From Scatomorpha gallistercoris (GTDB lineage: Bacteria > Bacillota > Clostridia > Oscillospirales > Oscillospiraceae): 29,429 nucleotides of DNA. The translations under genes were made by a program, and so were the position numbers. Positions 1 through 7,358 of the stretch are shown piece by piece; the first letter of the stretch is position 1, and each line of letters begins with the position of its first letter. Below the pieces are notes generated by a model. The model saw nothing but the letters and a program-made list of their open reading frames with translations. It ran no database searches and had not been told where the DNA came from. Location of the stretch: NCBI GenBank assembly GCA_018713005.1, contig DVFX01000016.1, positions 1-29,429 of the forward strand, read 5' to 3'.

Positions 1-1227
1 ATGAACATCACCGACGTCGGCCACCTCAGCTCCGACGCCGACACCGGCGAGGACAAGATGCTCAAGGGCGCCAGGCGCGAGCACAAGACCGTCATGGAGA
101 TAGCCCAGTTCTACACCGACGCCTTCTTCGACGACTGCGCCAAGCTCAACATCAAGACCCCCGATGTCGTAGAGCCCGCCACCCACTGCATCGACGAGTA
201 CATCAAGATAATCTCCAAACTCATGGACACCGGCTACGCTTACTTCGCCGGAGGCAACGTGTACTTCGACACCAGCAAGCTCGAAAAGTACTACGTTTTC
301 AACGACTTCGACGCGGACGATTTGGACGTCGGCGTGCGCGAGGGTGTCGAGGAGGACACGAACAAGCGCAACAAGAACGACTTCGTCCTCTGGTTCACCA
401 AGAGCAAGTTTGAGGACCAGGCCCTCAAGTGGGATTCCCCCTGGGGCGTCGGCTACCCCGGCTGGCACATCGAGTGCTCCGGCATCAGCATGAAGCATCT
501 GGGAGAGGACCTCGACATCCACTGCGGCGGCATAGACAACGCCTTCCCCCACCACACTAACGAAATTGCCCAGTCCGAGAGCTATCTCGGCCACAAATGG
601 TGCAATTATTGGGTACACGTCCACCACCTGAACACCACCAGCGGCAAGATGAGCAAGTCCAGCGGAGAGTTTTTGACTGTCAGCCTGCTCCAGGAAAAGG
701 GCTATGACCCCCTGGCCTACCGCTTCTTTTGCCTGCAGAGCCACTACCGCAAGAACCTCGTGTTCAGCTGGGAAAACCTCGACAACGCCGAGAGCGCCTA
801 CGAGAAGCTCGTCAGCCGCATAGCTTCTCTCAAGCCCGGGGACGGCGAAGTCGACGAGGCCGTCCTGGCTGAGCTCAAGGCCAAGTTCACCGACGCGCTG
901 GACAACGATTTGAACACCTCCCTGGCCGTCACCGCGCTCTACGACGCCGTCAAGGCCAAGACCAACGACGCCACCCGCCTCGCCGCCGTGGCCGACTTCG
1001 ACCGTGTACTGAGCCTGGGCCTCATTGAAAAGGCCGCAGAGCTGCGCAAGAAGAACGCCGAGCCCGAGGAAGAGCACGACGAACGCATTGAGGGCCTGCT
1101 CGCCGAGCGCGCCGCCGCCAAGAAGGCCAGGAACTACGCCGAGGCCGACCGCATCCGCGACATGCTCGCCGCCGAAGGTATCACCATTATCGACACCCCC
1201 CAGGGCGCAAAGTGGAAGCGCGCCTGA
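1..1227 (+). CDS. cysS: Cysteine--tRNA ligase, 3' part (gene cut by window start)
   Basis: Class Ia aminoacyl-tRNA synthetase that charges tRNA-Cys with cysteine in the cytoplasm. The visible 408 residues start inside the catalytic domain at NITDVGHLSSDADTGEDKM, a segment that in complete CysRS follows the N-terminal HIGH-type motif. That motif and the first zinc cysteine must therefore lie upstream of the window, and the apparent first Met is probably internal. Further on are GWHIECSGIS and DIHCGGIDNAFPHHTNEIAQ, which carry zinc-binding and cysteine-recognition residues, then the ATP-binding loop GKMSKSSGEF near residues 215-224 and the helical C-terminal anticodon-binding region with the DALA-type end EADRIRDMLAAEGI. 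The TGA stop is at 1225-1227. The gene converges with the moaB-like gene across a shared hairpin. Identity is very secure; only the start is missing. Confidence 0.97.
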   Translation: MNITDVGHLSSDADTGEDKMLKGARREHKTVMEIAQFYTDAFFDDCAKLNIKTPDVVEPATHCIDEYIKIISKLMDTGYAYFAGGNVYFDTSKLEKYYVFNDFDADDLDVGVREGVEEDTNKRNKNDFVLWFTKSKFEDQALKWDSPWGVGYPGWHIECSGISMKHLGEDLDIHCGGIDNAFPHHTNEIAQSESYLGHKWCNYWVHVHHLNTTSGKMSKSSGEFLTVSLLQEKGYDPLAYRFFCLQSHYRKNLVFSWENLDNAESAYEKLVSRIASLKPGDGEVDEAVLAELKAKFTDALDNDLNTSLAVTALYDAVKAKTNDATRLAAVADFDRVLSLGLIEKAAELRKKNAEPEEEHDERIEGLLAERAAAKKARNYAEADRIRDMLAAEGITIIDTPQGAKWKRA

Positions 1228-1281
1228 GCGCTCCGTAAATTCGTACGGTTTGTACCTGTAACGCCGTTTTTTAAAGCAAAA

Positions 1282-1323
1282 CGCCCCGTACTGCACAGCA
1301 TTTTAGCCATGCGGTACGGGGCG
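1282..1323. terminator. Bidirectional intrinsic terminator between cysS and moaB-like gene
   Basis: A perfect 10-bp stem pairs 1282-1291 (CGCCCCGTAC) with 1314-1323 (GTACGGGGCG). On the minus strand the stem is followed by TTTTGCTTTAAAAAAC, a fair U-tract, so it suits the moaB-like gene best. On the plus strand it is followed by AATTTATTCT, a weaker tail for cysS. Its position between two convergent genes supports use in both directions. Confidence 0.75.
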
Positions 1324-1342
1324 AATTTATTCTCCCGGCGGC

Positions 1343-1819
1343 TCAGCCCTGGCGTCTGAGCCTGTCTATGCCCTTCTTGAGCGCGGGCAAGATTGCATTC
1401 AGGGAGCTGGTCGCGGGCAGCATGCTGCCGGGCAGGTTTATAATCAGGGTGCCGCCGCGCAGCCCGGCTATGCCGCGGGAGAGCATTGCGCTGTCCGAGG
1501 TCTTGAGCGCCGCGGCGCGCATCGCCTCGGGTATGCCCGGCGCGACCTTGCTTATTACGGCCTCGGTGGCCTCGGGCGTCACGTCGCGCCTCGAGAAGCC
1601 TGTGCCGCCCGCAGTCAGGACCAGACACACGTCCAAGTCATAGCTGCACCGCACCAGCTCGCCCTTGATAATCTCAAACTCGTCGGGTACTACGCGGGTG
1701 GTGACAACCTCCCAGCCCTCGTCGGTCAGCATCTTGGCCAGGGCCGGCCCCGTCGTGTCCTCGCGCACACCTCTGGAGCAGCGGTCGCTCACCGTCAGTA
1801 TTGCCGCCGTATACTTCAT
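1343..1819 (-). CDS. MogA/MoaB-type molybdenum cofactor biosynthesis protein
   Basis: A 158-residue protein of the MoaB/Mog (MoCF-binding) fold, which adenylylates molybdopterin in the cytoplasm before metal insertion. Visible features are the N-terminal strand MKYTAAILTVSDRCSRG, the central LTAGGTGFSRRDVTPEATEA loop (the GGTG..RRDVTP signature of the family) and TLIINLPGS near the C-terminus. Length matches the single-domain MogA/MoaB form. I chose the ATG at 1819 rather than an upstream in-frame ATG at 1888 because GAGGAG lies 5 nt before it and MKYTAAILTVS is the usual family N-terminus. It is transcribed alone, divergent from glnA. No other Moco gene is in the window. MogA and MoaB cannot be separated safely by eye, so no symbol is given. 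Confidence 0.92.
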   Translation of the reverse strand: MKYTAAILTVSDRCSRGVREDTTGPALAKMLTDEGWEVVTTRVVPDEFEIIKGELVRCSYDLDVCLVLTAGGTGFSRRDVTPEATEAVISKVAPGIPEAMRAAALKTSDSAMLSRGIAGLRGGTLIINLPGSMLPATSSLNAILPALKKGIDRLRRQG

Positions 1820-1922
1820 GTTGACTCCTCCAAATCCGGCCTCTCCGCCGTTTTTTCGCGTGTTTCGTATCCATATAGGCGCGCACATGCTCCGAGGCGC
1901 GCCTCACATACAATTCGACATT

Positions 1923-1951
1923 ATTATACCAGCCGTACGGCCTTTCGTAAA
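1923..1951 (-). promoter_or_regulatory. Sigma-A promoter for moaB-like gene
   Basis: Read on the minus strand, TTTACG (1951-1946) is followed by exactly 17 nt and then a consensus TATAAT (1928-1923). The spacer contains a perfect 10-bp palindrome GCCGTACGGC (1932-1941), which could be an operator. The predicted leader before the ATG at 1819 is roughly 95-100 nt. I do not recognise a Moco riboswitch in it. Confidence 0.65.
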
Positions 1952-2045
1952 GGGCTTAGTCGGGGCTTGTGTGAAATATGACGGTGCTTTTGCGTTTTGC
2001 TTGGCTGAAGAATTGAGCACAGTTTACAAAATTGAAGCTGCCGTA

Positions 2046-2074
2046 TTGACAAATGCGTCAAACAGGTTTATCAT
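2046..2074 (+). promoter_or_regulatory. Sigma-A promoter for glnA-asnB
   Basis: TTGACA (2046-2051), 17-nt spacer, TATCAT (2069-2074): a perfect -35 and a 5/6 -10 at ideal spacing. The predicted start, near 2081, lies immediately in front of the hairpin that begins at 2084. Confidence 0.75.
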
Positions 2075-2083
2075 CACGCCATC

Positions 2084-2147
2084 AAAGAGCAAAGGCGTTC
2101 TGAGATTTTTATTTAAAGTCTTGGGACGCCTTCGCTCTTTTTTGGTT
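2084..2147 (+). terminator. Terminator-like hairpin in the glnA leader (candidate attenuator)
   Basis: Positions 2084-2100 pair with 2124-2140 to give a 17-bp stem with a single A/C mismatch (2091/2133) and one G-T pair. The loop is about 23 nt and AT-rich. The stem ends in T6, then GG, then T4 (2138-2147). This has the form of an intrinsic terminator, yet it sits directly downstream of the only good promoter and about 70 nt before the glnA ATG. I see no second promoter between it and glnA, so it is either an attenuator relieved by some factor or the end of a small RNA of about 65 nt. Confidence 0.65.
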
Positions 2148-2216
2148 TTCCGCGCAGGCGCCGCGGGGAAAGCCGCGCCAAACTAATCAATCATTCAAGA
2201 GAAGGAGAGTCTAATC

Positions 2217-3548
2217 ATGGGAAAGTACAGCAAAAAGGACATCATGCGCATTGTCGCCGATGAGGACGTCGAGTTTATCCGCATGCAGTTCACCGATATC
2301 TTCGGGCAGCTGAAGAACGTCGCCATCACCGCCAGCCAGTTGGAGAAGGCTCTCAACAACCAGATAATGATAGACGGCAGCTCCATCGAGGGCTTCACCC
2401 GCATTCACGAGAGCGACCAGTACCTCTACCCCGACCCCGACAGCTTCACCATCCTGCCCTGGGCCACCGGCGCAGGCCGCACCGCGCGCCTCATCTGTGA
2501 CGTCTACAATCCCGACGGCACCCCCTTCATCGGCGACCCGCGCGGCGTGCTCAAGCGCGCGCTCAAGAAGGCCGCCGACATGGGCTACACCTTCAACGTT
2601 GGCCCCGAGTGCGAGTTCTTCCTGTTTGAGACCGACGAGCACGGCCGGCCGACCACCAAGACCGGCGACGAGGCGGGCTACTTCGACCTCGGCCCCGTCG
2701 ACCACGGCGAGTTCGTCCGCCGCGACATCTGCCTCGCGCTGGAGGCCATGGGCTTTGAGATAGAGGCCAGCCACCACGAAGTCGCACACGGCCAGCACGA
2801 GATAGACTTCAAGTACGCCGACGCCCTGACCGCCGCGGACAACATCATGACCTTCCGCATGACCGTCAAGACCCTCGCGCAGCAGCACGGCCTGCACGCG
2901 ACCTTCATGCCCAAGCCGGTGTTCGGCATCAACGGCAGCGGCATGCACACGAACATGTCCCTCTTCCACGAGGGCAAGAACGTGTTCTTCGACCCCGACG
3001 GCGACAAGCAGCTGAGCGAAAAGGCCTACAGCTTCATCGCCGGCCTGCTCTGCCACGCGCGCGGCATGACCGCCGTCACGAACCCGCTGGTGAACAGCTA
3101 TAAGCGCCTGGTGCCCGGCTATGAGGCCCCCTGCTACCTCGCCTGGAGCGCGTCCAACCGCAGCGCGCTCATCCGTATCCCCGCCGCCCGCGGCCAGAGC
3201 ACCCGCGTCGAGCTTCGCAACCCCGACCCGGCCTGCAACCCCTATCTGGCCCTGGCGCTGTGCCTGACCGCCGGTCTCGACGGCATAGAGCGCGGCCTCA
3301 CTCCCCCGGCGGAGATAACCGAGAACATCTTCGCCATGGACGCCGCGACGCGCCTGGCCAACGGCATCGACAACCTGCCCGGCTCCCTCGAGGAGGCCGT
3401 CTGCGCCCTCGAGAGCGACGAGCTCATGGCAGCGGCACTGGGCGAGCACGTATTCCCCCGCTATGTCGAGGGCAAGATGAAGGAATGGGACGATTACCGC
3501 ACGCAGGTCACCGACTGGGAGCTCGCGCGGTACATGATACAGTATTGA
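2217..3548 (+). CDS. glnA: Glutamine synthetase, type I
   Basis: Makes glutamine from glutamate, ammonia and ATP in a cytoplasmic dodecamer; the main ammonium-assimilation step. At 443 residues it has the length of the short GSI-alpha form typical of Firmicutes. The N-terminal beta-grasp domain contains QFTDIFGQLKNVAI and the loop IDGSSIEGFTRIHESDQYLYPD. The catalytic domain shows GPECEFFLF, EASHHEVAHGQHEIDF, the ATP-site region MPKPVFGINGSGMHTNMSL, NSYKRLVPGYEAP, and the flap/arginine segment IRIPAARGQSTRVELRNPDP. AAGGAGAG lies 8 nt before the ATG. The stop TGA is separated by one base from the asnB ATG. The leader holds a terminator-like hairpin, which suggests control by attenuation, although the mechanism cannot be told from sequence. 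Confidence 0.98.
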   Translation: MGKYSKKDIMRIVADEDVEFIRMQFTDIFGQLKNVAITASQLEKALNNQIMIDGSSIEGFTRIHESDQYLYPDPDSFTILPWATGAGRTARLICDVYNPDGTPFIGDPRGVLKRALKKAADMGYTFNVGPECEFFLFETDEHGRPTTKTGDEAGYFDLGPVDHGEFVRRDICLALEAMGFEIEASHHEVAHGQHEIDFKYADALTAADNIMTFRMTVKTLAQQHGLHATFMPKPVFGINGSGMHTNMSLFHEGKNVFFDPDGDKQLSEKAYSFIAGLLCHARGMTAVTNPLVNSYKRLVPGYEAPCYLAWSASNRSALIRIPAARGQSTRVELRNPDPACNPYLALALCLTAGLDGIERGLTPPAEITENIFAMDAATRLANGIDNLPGSLEEAVCALESDELMAAALGEHVFPRYVEGKMKEWDDYRTQVTDWELARYMIQY

Positions 3549-3549
3549 T

Positions 3550-5130
3550 ATGTGCGCGATAATCGGCTTCACGAAGCGCACCATTTCCCGAGGCCTGGCG
3601 CTTGAGGGCTTCAACAAAACCCTCTCGCGCGGCCCGGATATGAGCCGCTTTGTCGAGTGCGGCACGGGCTGGCTCGGCTTCCACCGCCTGGCCATCATGG
3701 ACCTGGGCGCCAACGGGATGCAGCCCTTCCGCCTCGACGGAGACATGTGCGTCTGCAACGGCGAGCTGTACGGCTTCCGCCCCATAAAGACAGAGCTCGT
3801 CGGCATGGGCTACCGCTTCCGCTCGTCCTCCGACTGCGAGATACTGCTGCCTATGTACCGCGAATACGGCACGGATATGTTCAGGATGCTTGACGCCGAG
3901 TTTGCCTGCATCATCTACGACTCCCGCGCGAACAAATTCGTCGCCGCGCGCGACCCGCTCGGCATCCGCCCGCTCTACTACGGAGAAATGCCCGCCGGCG
4001 GCATGGCTTTCGCCAGCGAGGCGAAGAACCTTGTGGGCATCTGCCCGAAAATTATGCCCTTCCCGCCCGGCTGCTACTGGGACGGCGGCTTCCACCGCTA
4101 CGCCGACCTCACCACCGTCGCCGAATACTGTCACGACGACGAGGAGACGGCCTGCCGCCACATACGCGAGCTGCTGATACAGGCGGTCGACAAACGGCTC
4201 GACTCCGACGCGCCCCTGGGCTTCCTTCTCTCAGGCGGCCTGGATTCCAGCCTTGTGTGCTCCATTGCAACGCGGCTGCTGCAAAAGCCCATCCGCACCT
4301 TCGCCATCGGTATGGACACCGACCCCATAGACCTCAAGTACGCGCGGCACTGCGCCGACTTCCTGGGCAGCGAGCACACGGAGGTCACAATGACTCGCGA
4401 GGAGGTGCTGGCCTCGCTGGATAGTCTCATCGGCATACTCGGCACCTACGACATCACAACCATACGCGCCAGCCTGGGCATGTACCTGTGCTGCAAGGCC
4501 ATACATGAGAGCACAGACGTGCGCGTGCTGCTCACCGGCGAAATAAGCGACGAGCTCTTCGGCTACAAGTACACGGATTTCGCCCCCTCCCCGGAGGCCT
4601 TCCAGGCCGAGAGCAAGAAGCGTATCGACGAGATACACATGTACGACGTGCTCCGCGCCGACCGCTGTATCAGTGTGAACAGCCTCGAAGCGCGCGTACC
4701 CTTCGGAGATGTCTTTTTCGTTCAGTACGTTATGAGCCTCGACCCGGCGCTCAAGATGAACAGGCACGGCATAGGCAAGTACCTGCTGCGCCACGCCTTC
4801 GAGCGCGACGGCTGGCTGCCGCACGACCTGCTCTGGCGGCAGAAGGCCGCCTTCTCCGACGCCGTGGGACACTCCATGGTCGACGACATCAAGGACTACG
4901 CCGAAATGAAGTATACCGACGCCGAGTTCGAGGAAAAGCGCAAAAAGTACGCCCATGCACAGCCCTTTACGAAAGAGAGCCTGCTCTACCGCGAGATATT
5001 TGAAAAGTACTACCCCGGCCAGTCTCAGATGGTCAAAGGCTTCTGGATGCCCAACCGCTCCTGGCCAGGCTGCGACGTCGATGACCCCAGCGCCCGCGTC
5101 CTCTCAAACTACGGCGCGAGCGGGGTGTAA
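3550..5130 (+). CDS. asnB: Asparagine synthase, glutamine-hydrolysing (clostridial AsnB clade)
   Basis: Converts aspartate, glutamine and ATP to asparagine, glutamate, AMP and PPi. The N-terminal class II glutaminase domain starts MCAIIGF with the nucleophile Cys2, followed by FHRLAIMDL and CNGELYGFR. The C-terminal synthetase domain has the PP-loop SGGLDSS at residues 228-234, DITTIRAS, and EARVPFGD. At 526 residues it is close to E. coli AsnB (about 550). Several motifs differ from E. coli AsnB: GEISDELFGY replaces GEGSDEVFGGY, and EARVPFGD replaces EARVPFLD. From memory these are shared by a clostridial AsnB clade, so I read them as clade traits, not damage. It starts 1 nt after the glnA stop with no clear Shine-Dalgarno of its own, so translation is probably coupled, and GlnA supplies its amide donor. 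Confidence 0.94.
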   Translation: MCAIIGFTKRTISRGLALEGFNKTLSRGPDMSRFVECGTGWLGFHRLAIMDLGANGMQPFRLDGDMCVCNGELYGFRPIKTELVGMGYRFRSSSDCEILLPMYREYGTDMFRMLDAEFACIIYDSRANKFVAARDPLGIRPLYYGEMPAGGMAFASEAKNLVGICPKIMPFPPGCYWDGGFHRYADLTTVAEYCHDDEETACRHIRELLIQAVDKRLDSDAPLGFLLSGGLDSSLVCSIATRLLQKPIRTFAIGMDTDPIDLKYARHCADFLGSEHTEVTMTREEVLASLDSLIGILGTYDITTIRASLGMYLCCKAIHESTDVRVLLTGEISDELFGYKYTDFAPSPEAFQAESKKRIDEIHMYDVLRADRCISVNSLEARVPFGDVFFVQYVMSLDPALKMNRHGIGKYLLRHAFERDGWLPHDLLWRQKAAFSDAVGHSMVDDIKDYAEMKYTDAEFEEKRKKYAHAQPFTKESLLYREIFEKYYPGQSQMVKGFWMPNRSWPGCDVDDPSARVLSNYGASGV

Positions 5131-5275
5131 CTCCGACCCCCGGATTTTTACCGTTCCCAACGCCCACCACCTGCACCTGCTCCCCGGCGCGGGCGTGTGC
5201 TTCGGTTCTGCACCTGCGTCCGTGCGCGACAGTGTGGGCAGGGACACCCTGCTTTCCACTCTCTTTCTCTTCTCT

Positions 5276-5312
5276 GCCCGAGTGCGGCTTCACGCCGCCT
5301 CGGGCGCTTTTT
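5276..5312 (+). terminator. Intrinsic terminator of the glnA-asnB operon
   Basis: GCCCGAG (5276-5282) pairs with CTCGGGC (5299-5305), and GCGGC (5284-5288) with GCCGC (5294-5298) around a TTCAC loop, with one bulged T. A GC then T5 (5308-5312) follows. The 145 nt between the asnB stop and this stem hold only a 10-nt direct repeat (CTGCACCTGC at 5171 and 5208) and no gene I can support. Confidence 0.85.
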
Positions 5313-5338
5313 GCACTCTGAGGTGCCAGAAACTGTGC

Positions 5339-5373
5339 TTGCCTAATGGGTTGAAACGCGTTAGAATAGGCAA
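5339..5373 (+). promoter_or_regulatory. Promoter of the transporter-tetrapyrrole operon with flanking inverted repeat
   Basis: TTGCCT (5339-5344), 17-nt spacer, TAGAAT (5362-5367). A perfect 7-nt inverted repeat brackets the promoter: TTGCCTA (5339-5345) and TAGGCAA (5367-5373), 21 nt apart. An AACGCGTT palindrome (5355-5362) lies in the spacer. The layout suggests a repressor site. GCCTAA resembles a half-site of DtxR/MntR-type metal regulators, but that link is a guess. No B12-box or other riboswitch is visible in the short leader. Confidence 0.6.
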
Positions 5374-5404
5374 TGACCTATAACCAGACATAAGGGGTGC
5401 AGAT

Positions 5405-6373
5405 ATGCCGGTATTCACCAGAAAAAGCGTCCGGCGCGCGCTTTCGCTCGCCGTCTCTACTATATTAATAATGTCGCTGCTCGCGGCCTGCGGCACGCCG
5501 TCTCCCTCTCCGGAGGAGAGCACGGATTCCCTCCTGACCTTCACCGACGATTTAGGGCGTACTGTCACGGCTCCCAAGCAGCCCGAGCGCGTCGCCGCCC
5601 TTATCGGTTCCTTCGCCGACGTGTGGTGCCTCGCCGGAGGCAAGGACAGCCTGGTTGCCACGGCAAATGACGCCTGGACGAGCTTCGATCTGGGCCTCGA
5701 CGACACAGTCGCCAATCTCGGCGCGATAAAGTCCCCCTCTCTCGAAACTCTGCTCGCCGCCGAGCCGGACTTCGTACTGGCAAGCGTGAACACAGGCGCT
5801 AACCTCGAGCTGGAGGACGTGCTCGAATCCTCCGGTATACCCGTTGCGTATTTTGACATTCAGGGCTTTGACGACTATCTGAACATGCTGGACATCTGCA
5901 CCCAGCTCACCGGGAACCGGGAAAACTACGCCACTTACGGCCTGAATGTACAGGATGAAATAGACGCCGCCGTGGCCCGCGCCGACGGCAGCGCACCGAC
6001 CGTGCTTGTCATACGCGCCACCGGCGTGAGCTGCAAGGTCAAGGGCAGCGAAGGCAACGTGCTCGGCGAGATGCTCGCCGGGCTCGGCTGCGTGAACGTG
6101 GCGGACTCGGACGCCGCCCTGCTTGAGGATTTGAGCCTCGAGGCCATAATCAAGGCAGAGCCGGACTATATCTTCGCCGTGCTCCAGGGCAGCGACCCCA
6201 CGGACGCCATGGCCACGCTGGAGAGCACGCTGCTGACCAACCCGGCCTGGAGCCAGCTCAAGGCCGTTCAGGACGGGCGCTTCTACACGCTCGAGCACGA
6301 ACTGTACAATCTCAAGCCCAACGCGCGTTGGGGGGAGGCATATGAAAAGCTCGCAGACATCCTCTATCCGTAA
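5405..6373 (+). CDS. ABC transporter substrate-binding lipoprotein (BtuF/FhuD-like)
   Basis: A 322-residue extracytoplasmic binding protein of the helical-backbone (cluster A-II) type that delivers iron chelates, heme or corrinoids to a BtuC/FecCD permease. A lipoprotein signal peptide is clear: a basic N-terminus, a hydrophobic stretch about residues 12-26, and a lipobox LAAC with acylated Cys29, followed by a Pro/Ser-rich linker. The mature start FTDDLGRTVTAPKQPERV is the typical opening of this family. The next segment, LLAAEPDFVLASVN, fits the N-terminal lobe, and AEPDYIFAVLQGS fits the C-terminal lobe. AAGGGG lies about 7 nt before the ATG. The 3' end overlaps the permease gene by 32 nt. 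The ligand cannot be read from sequence; neighbours suggest iron or cobalt chemistry linked to siroheme/corrin synthesis. Confidence 0.9.
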   Translation: MPVFTRKSVRRALSLAVSTILIMSLLAACGTPSPSPEESTDSLLTFTDDLGRTVTAPKQPERVAALIGSFADVWCLAGGKDSLVATANDAWTSFDLGLDDTVANLGAIKSPSLETLLAAEPDFVLASVNTGANLELEDVLESSGIPVAYFDIQGFDDYLNMLDICTQLTGNRENYATYGLNVQDEIDAAVARADGSAPTVLVIRATGVSCKVKGSEGNVLGEMLAGLGCVNVADSDAALLEDLSLEAIIKAEPDYIFAVLQGSDPTDAMATLESTLLTNPAWSQLKAVQDGRFYTLEHELYNLKPNARWGEAYEKLADILYP

Positions 6374-7358
6374 TCGCCCCTGGCGTCTCTTTGCCGTGCT
6401 GGGCGCCGTGACCCTGCTCGCGGCCGTGCTCAGTATGGCGCTCGGCCCCGTGTCCGTCGCGCCATGGGACGTGCTCGCCGCCCTGTTCTCAGGCAGCGAC
6501 GGCAGCGCCGAGGCGAGGATAGTGCTCTATGCGCGCCTGCCCAGGACGGCGGGATGTATCCTGGCCGGGGCGGCCCTTGCCGTGAGCGGCGCGCTCACGC
6601 AGAGCGTGCTGGCCAACCCGCTCGCATCCCCCGGCACTATCGGCGTGAACTCAGGCGCGGGCGTCGCGGCGGCCATCTGCTGCGCCGTCGCGCCCACTTC
6701 CCAGGCGCTCGTACCCATCGCCGCGTTCATAGGCGCGATGGCCGCGACGCTGCTGGTGCTGTTCATCGCCGAGCGCACCGGCGCGGCCAAGATAACGCTC
6801 GTTCTCGCGGGTGTGGCCATATCCAACGTGCTCTCCGCAGGTGTGGACGCGGTCGTTACCTTCGCGCCCGACGCGCTCAACGCCTACTCCGACTTCCGCA
6901 TAGGCTCGCTGGAAAACCTGACGCTCTCACGGCTCGCCGCCCCGGCCATTGTGACCGTCGTGGCGCTCATCGCCGCCTTTTCTCTCACGAATGAGCTGGA
7001 CGTGCTCATGCTCGGCAGCGAGACGGCGGAGAGCCTGGGTATGCGCGTCGGCAAGACGCGAATTATCCTGCTGGCAATCAGCGCGGCCCTGGCGGGCGCT
7101 GCGGTCAGCTTTGCGGGACTGCTGGGCTTCATCGGGCTCATAGCGCCGCACATCATCCGGCGCTTCACCGGCGACGAGGCGCGGTATCTGATGCCCGCGA
7201 GCGCGCTCGGCGGCGCGGCCCTGCTGCTCGTCTGCGACCTGGCCTCGCGGCTGCTCTTCGCCCCGTACGAGCTGCCTGTCGGCATAACCCTGGCCTTCAT
7301 CGGCGGCCCCTTCTTCATCTGGCTGCTGCTGCGGCAGAGAAAGGGGCGCATCACATGA
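6342..7358 (+). CDS. FecCD/BtuC-family ABC transporter permease
   Basis: A 338-residue inner-membrane subunit with about ten hydrophobic segments, the length usual for one BtuC/FecD-type chain that functions as a homodimer. Signature segments are RLPRTAGCILAGAALAVSGA with QSVLANPLASPGTIG, and the cytoplasmic coupling region GLLGFIGLIAPHIIRRFTG near residues 260-278. The gene begins 32 nt inside the end of the binding-protein gene, with a strong GGGGGAGG ribosome site located within that gene. It overlaps the ATPase gene by 4 nt (ATGA). This is a textbook binding protein-permease-ATPase importer; substrate unassigned. Confidence 0.94.
   Translation: MKSSQTSSIRNRPWRLFAVLGAVTLLAAVLSMALGPVSVAPWDVLAALFSGSDGSAEARIVLYARLPRTAGCILAGAALAVSGALTQSVLANPLASPGTIGVNSGAGVAAAICCAVAPTSQALVPIAAFIGAMAATLLVLFIAERTGAAKITLVLAGVAISNVLSAGVDAVVTFAPDALNAYSDFRIGSLENLTLSRLAAPAIVTVVALIAAFSLTNELDVLMLGSETAESLGMRVGKTRIILLAISAALAGAAVSFAGLLGFIGLIAPHIIRRFTGDEARYLMPASALGGAALLLVCDLASRLLFAPYELPVGITLAFIGGPFFIWLLLRQRKGRIT

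Larger units (their letters stand above)
1820..2216. other. Divergent intergenic region, moaB-like gene / glnA
   Basis: A 397-bp stretch with no convincing gene. It holds a minus-strand promoter (1923-1951) for the moaB-like gene, a plus-strand promoter (2046-2074) for glnA, a long terminator-like hairpin (2084-2143), and a second small GC-rich hairpin (about 2157-2179; 7 bp with a 3-nt bulge) before the glnA ribosome site AAGGAGAG. The segment 1952-2045 between the promoters is AT-richer than the genes, and I see no clear element in it. An open frame crossing this region (1665-2186, plus) has no ribosome site or family resemblance and runs antisense into moaB. Confidence 0.7.

Noticed and set aside
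1665..2186. Plus-strand open frame overlapping the 5' half of moaB and the glnA leader
   Set aside because: It runs antisense through moaB, then through promoters and the leader hairpin, with no ribosome site or recognisable domain.
2211..3806. 531-codon open frame on the minus strand across glnA and asnB
   Set aside because: It is antisense to two clear enzymes, lacks family resemblance and is a by-product of GC-rich codon use.
5131..5404. Cobalamin riboswitch before the importer operon
   Set aside because: No B12-box-like conserved core is visible; the region holds a terminator, a promoter and an inverted repeat.
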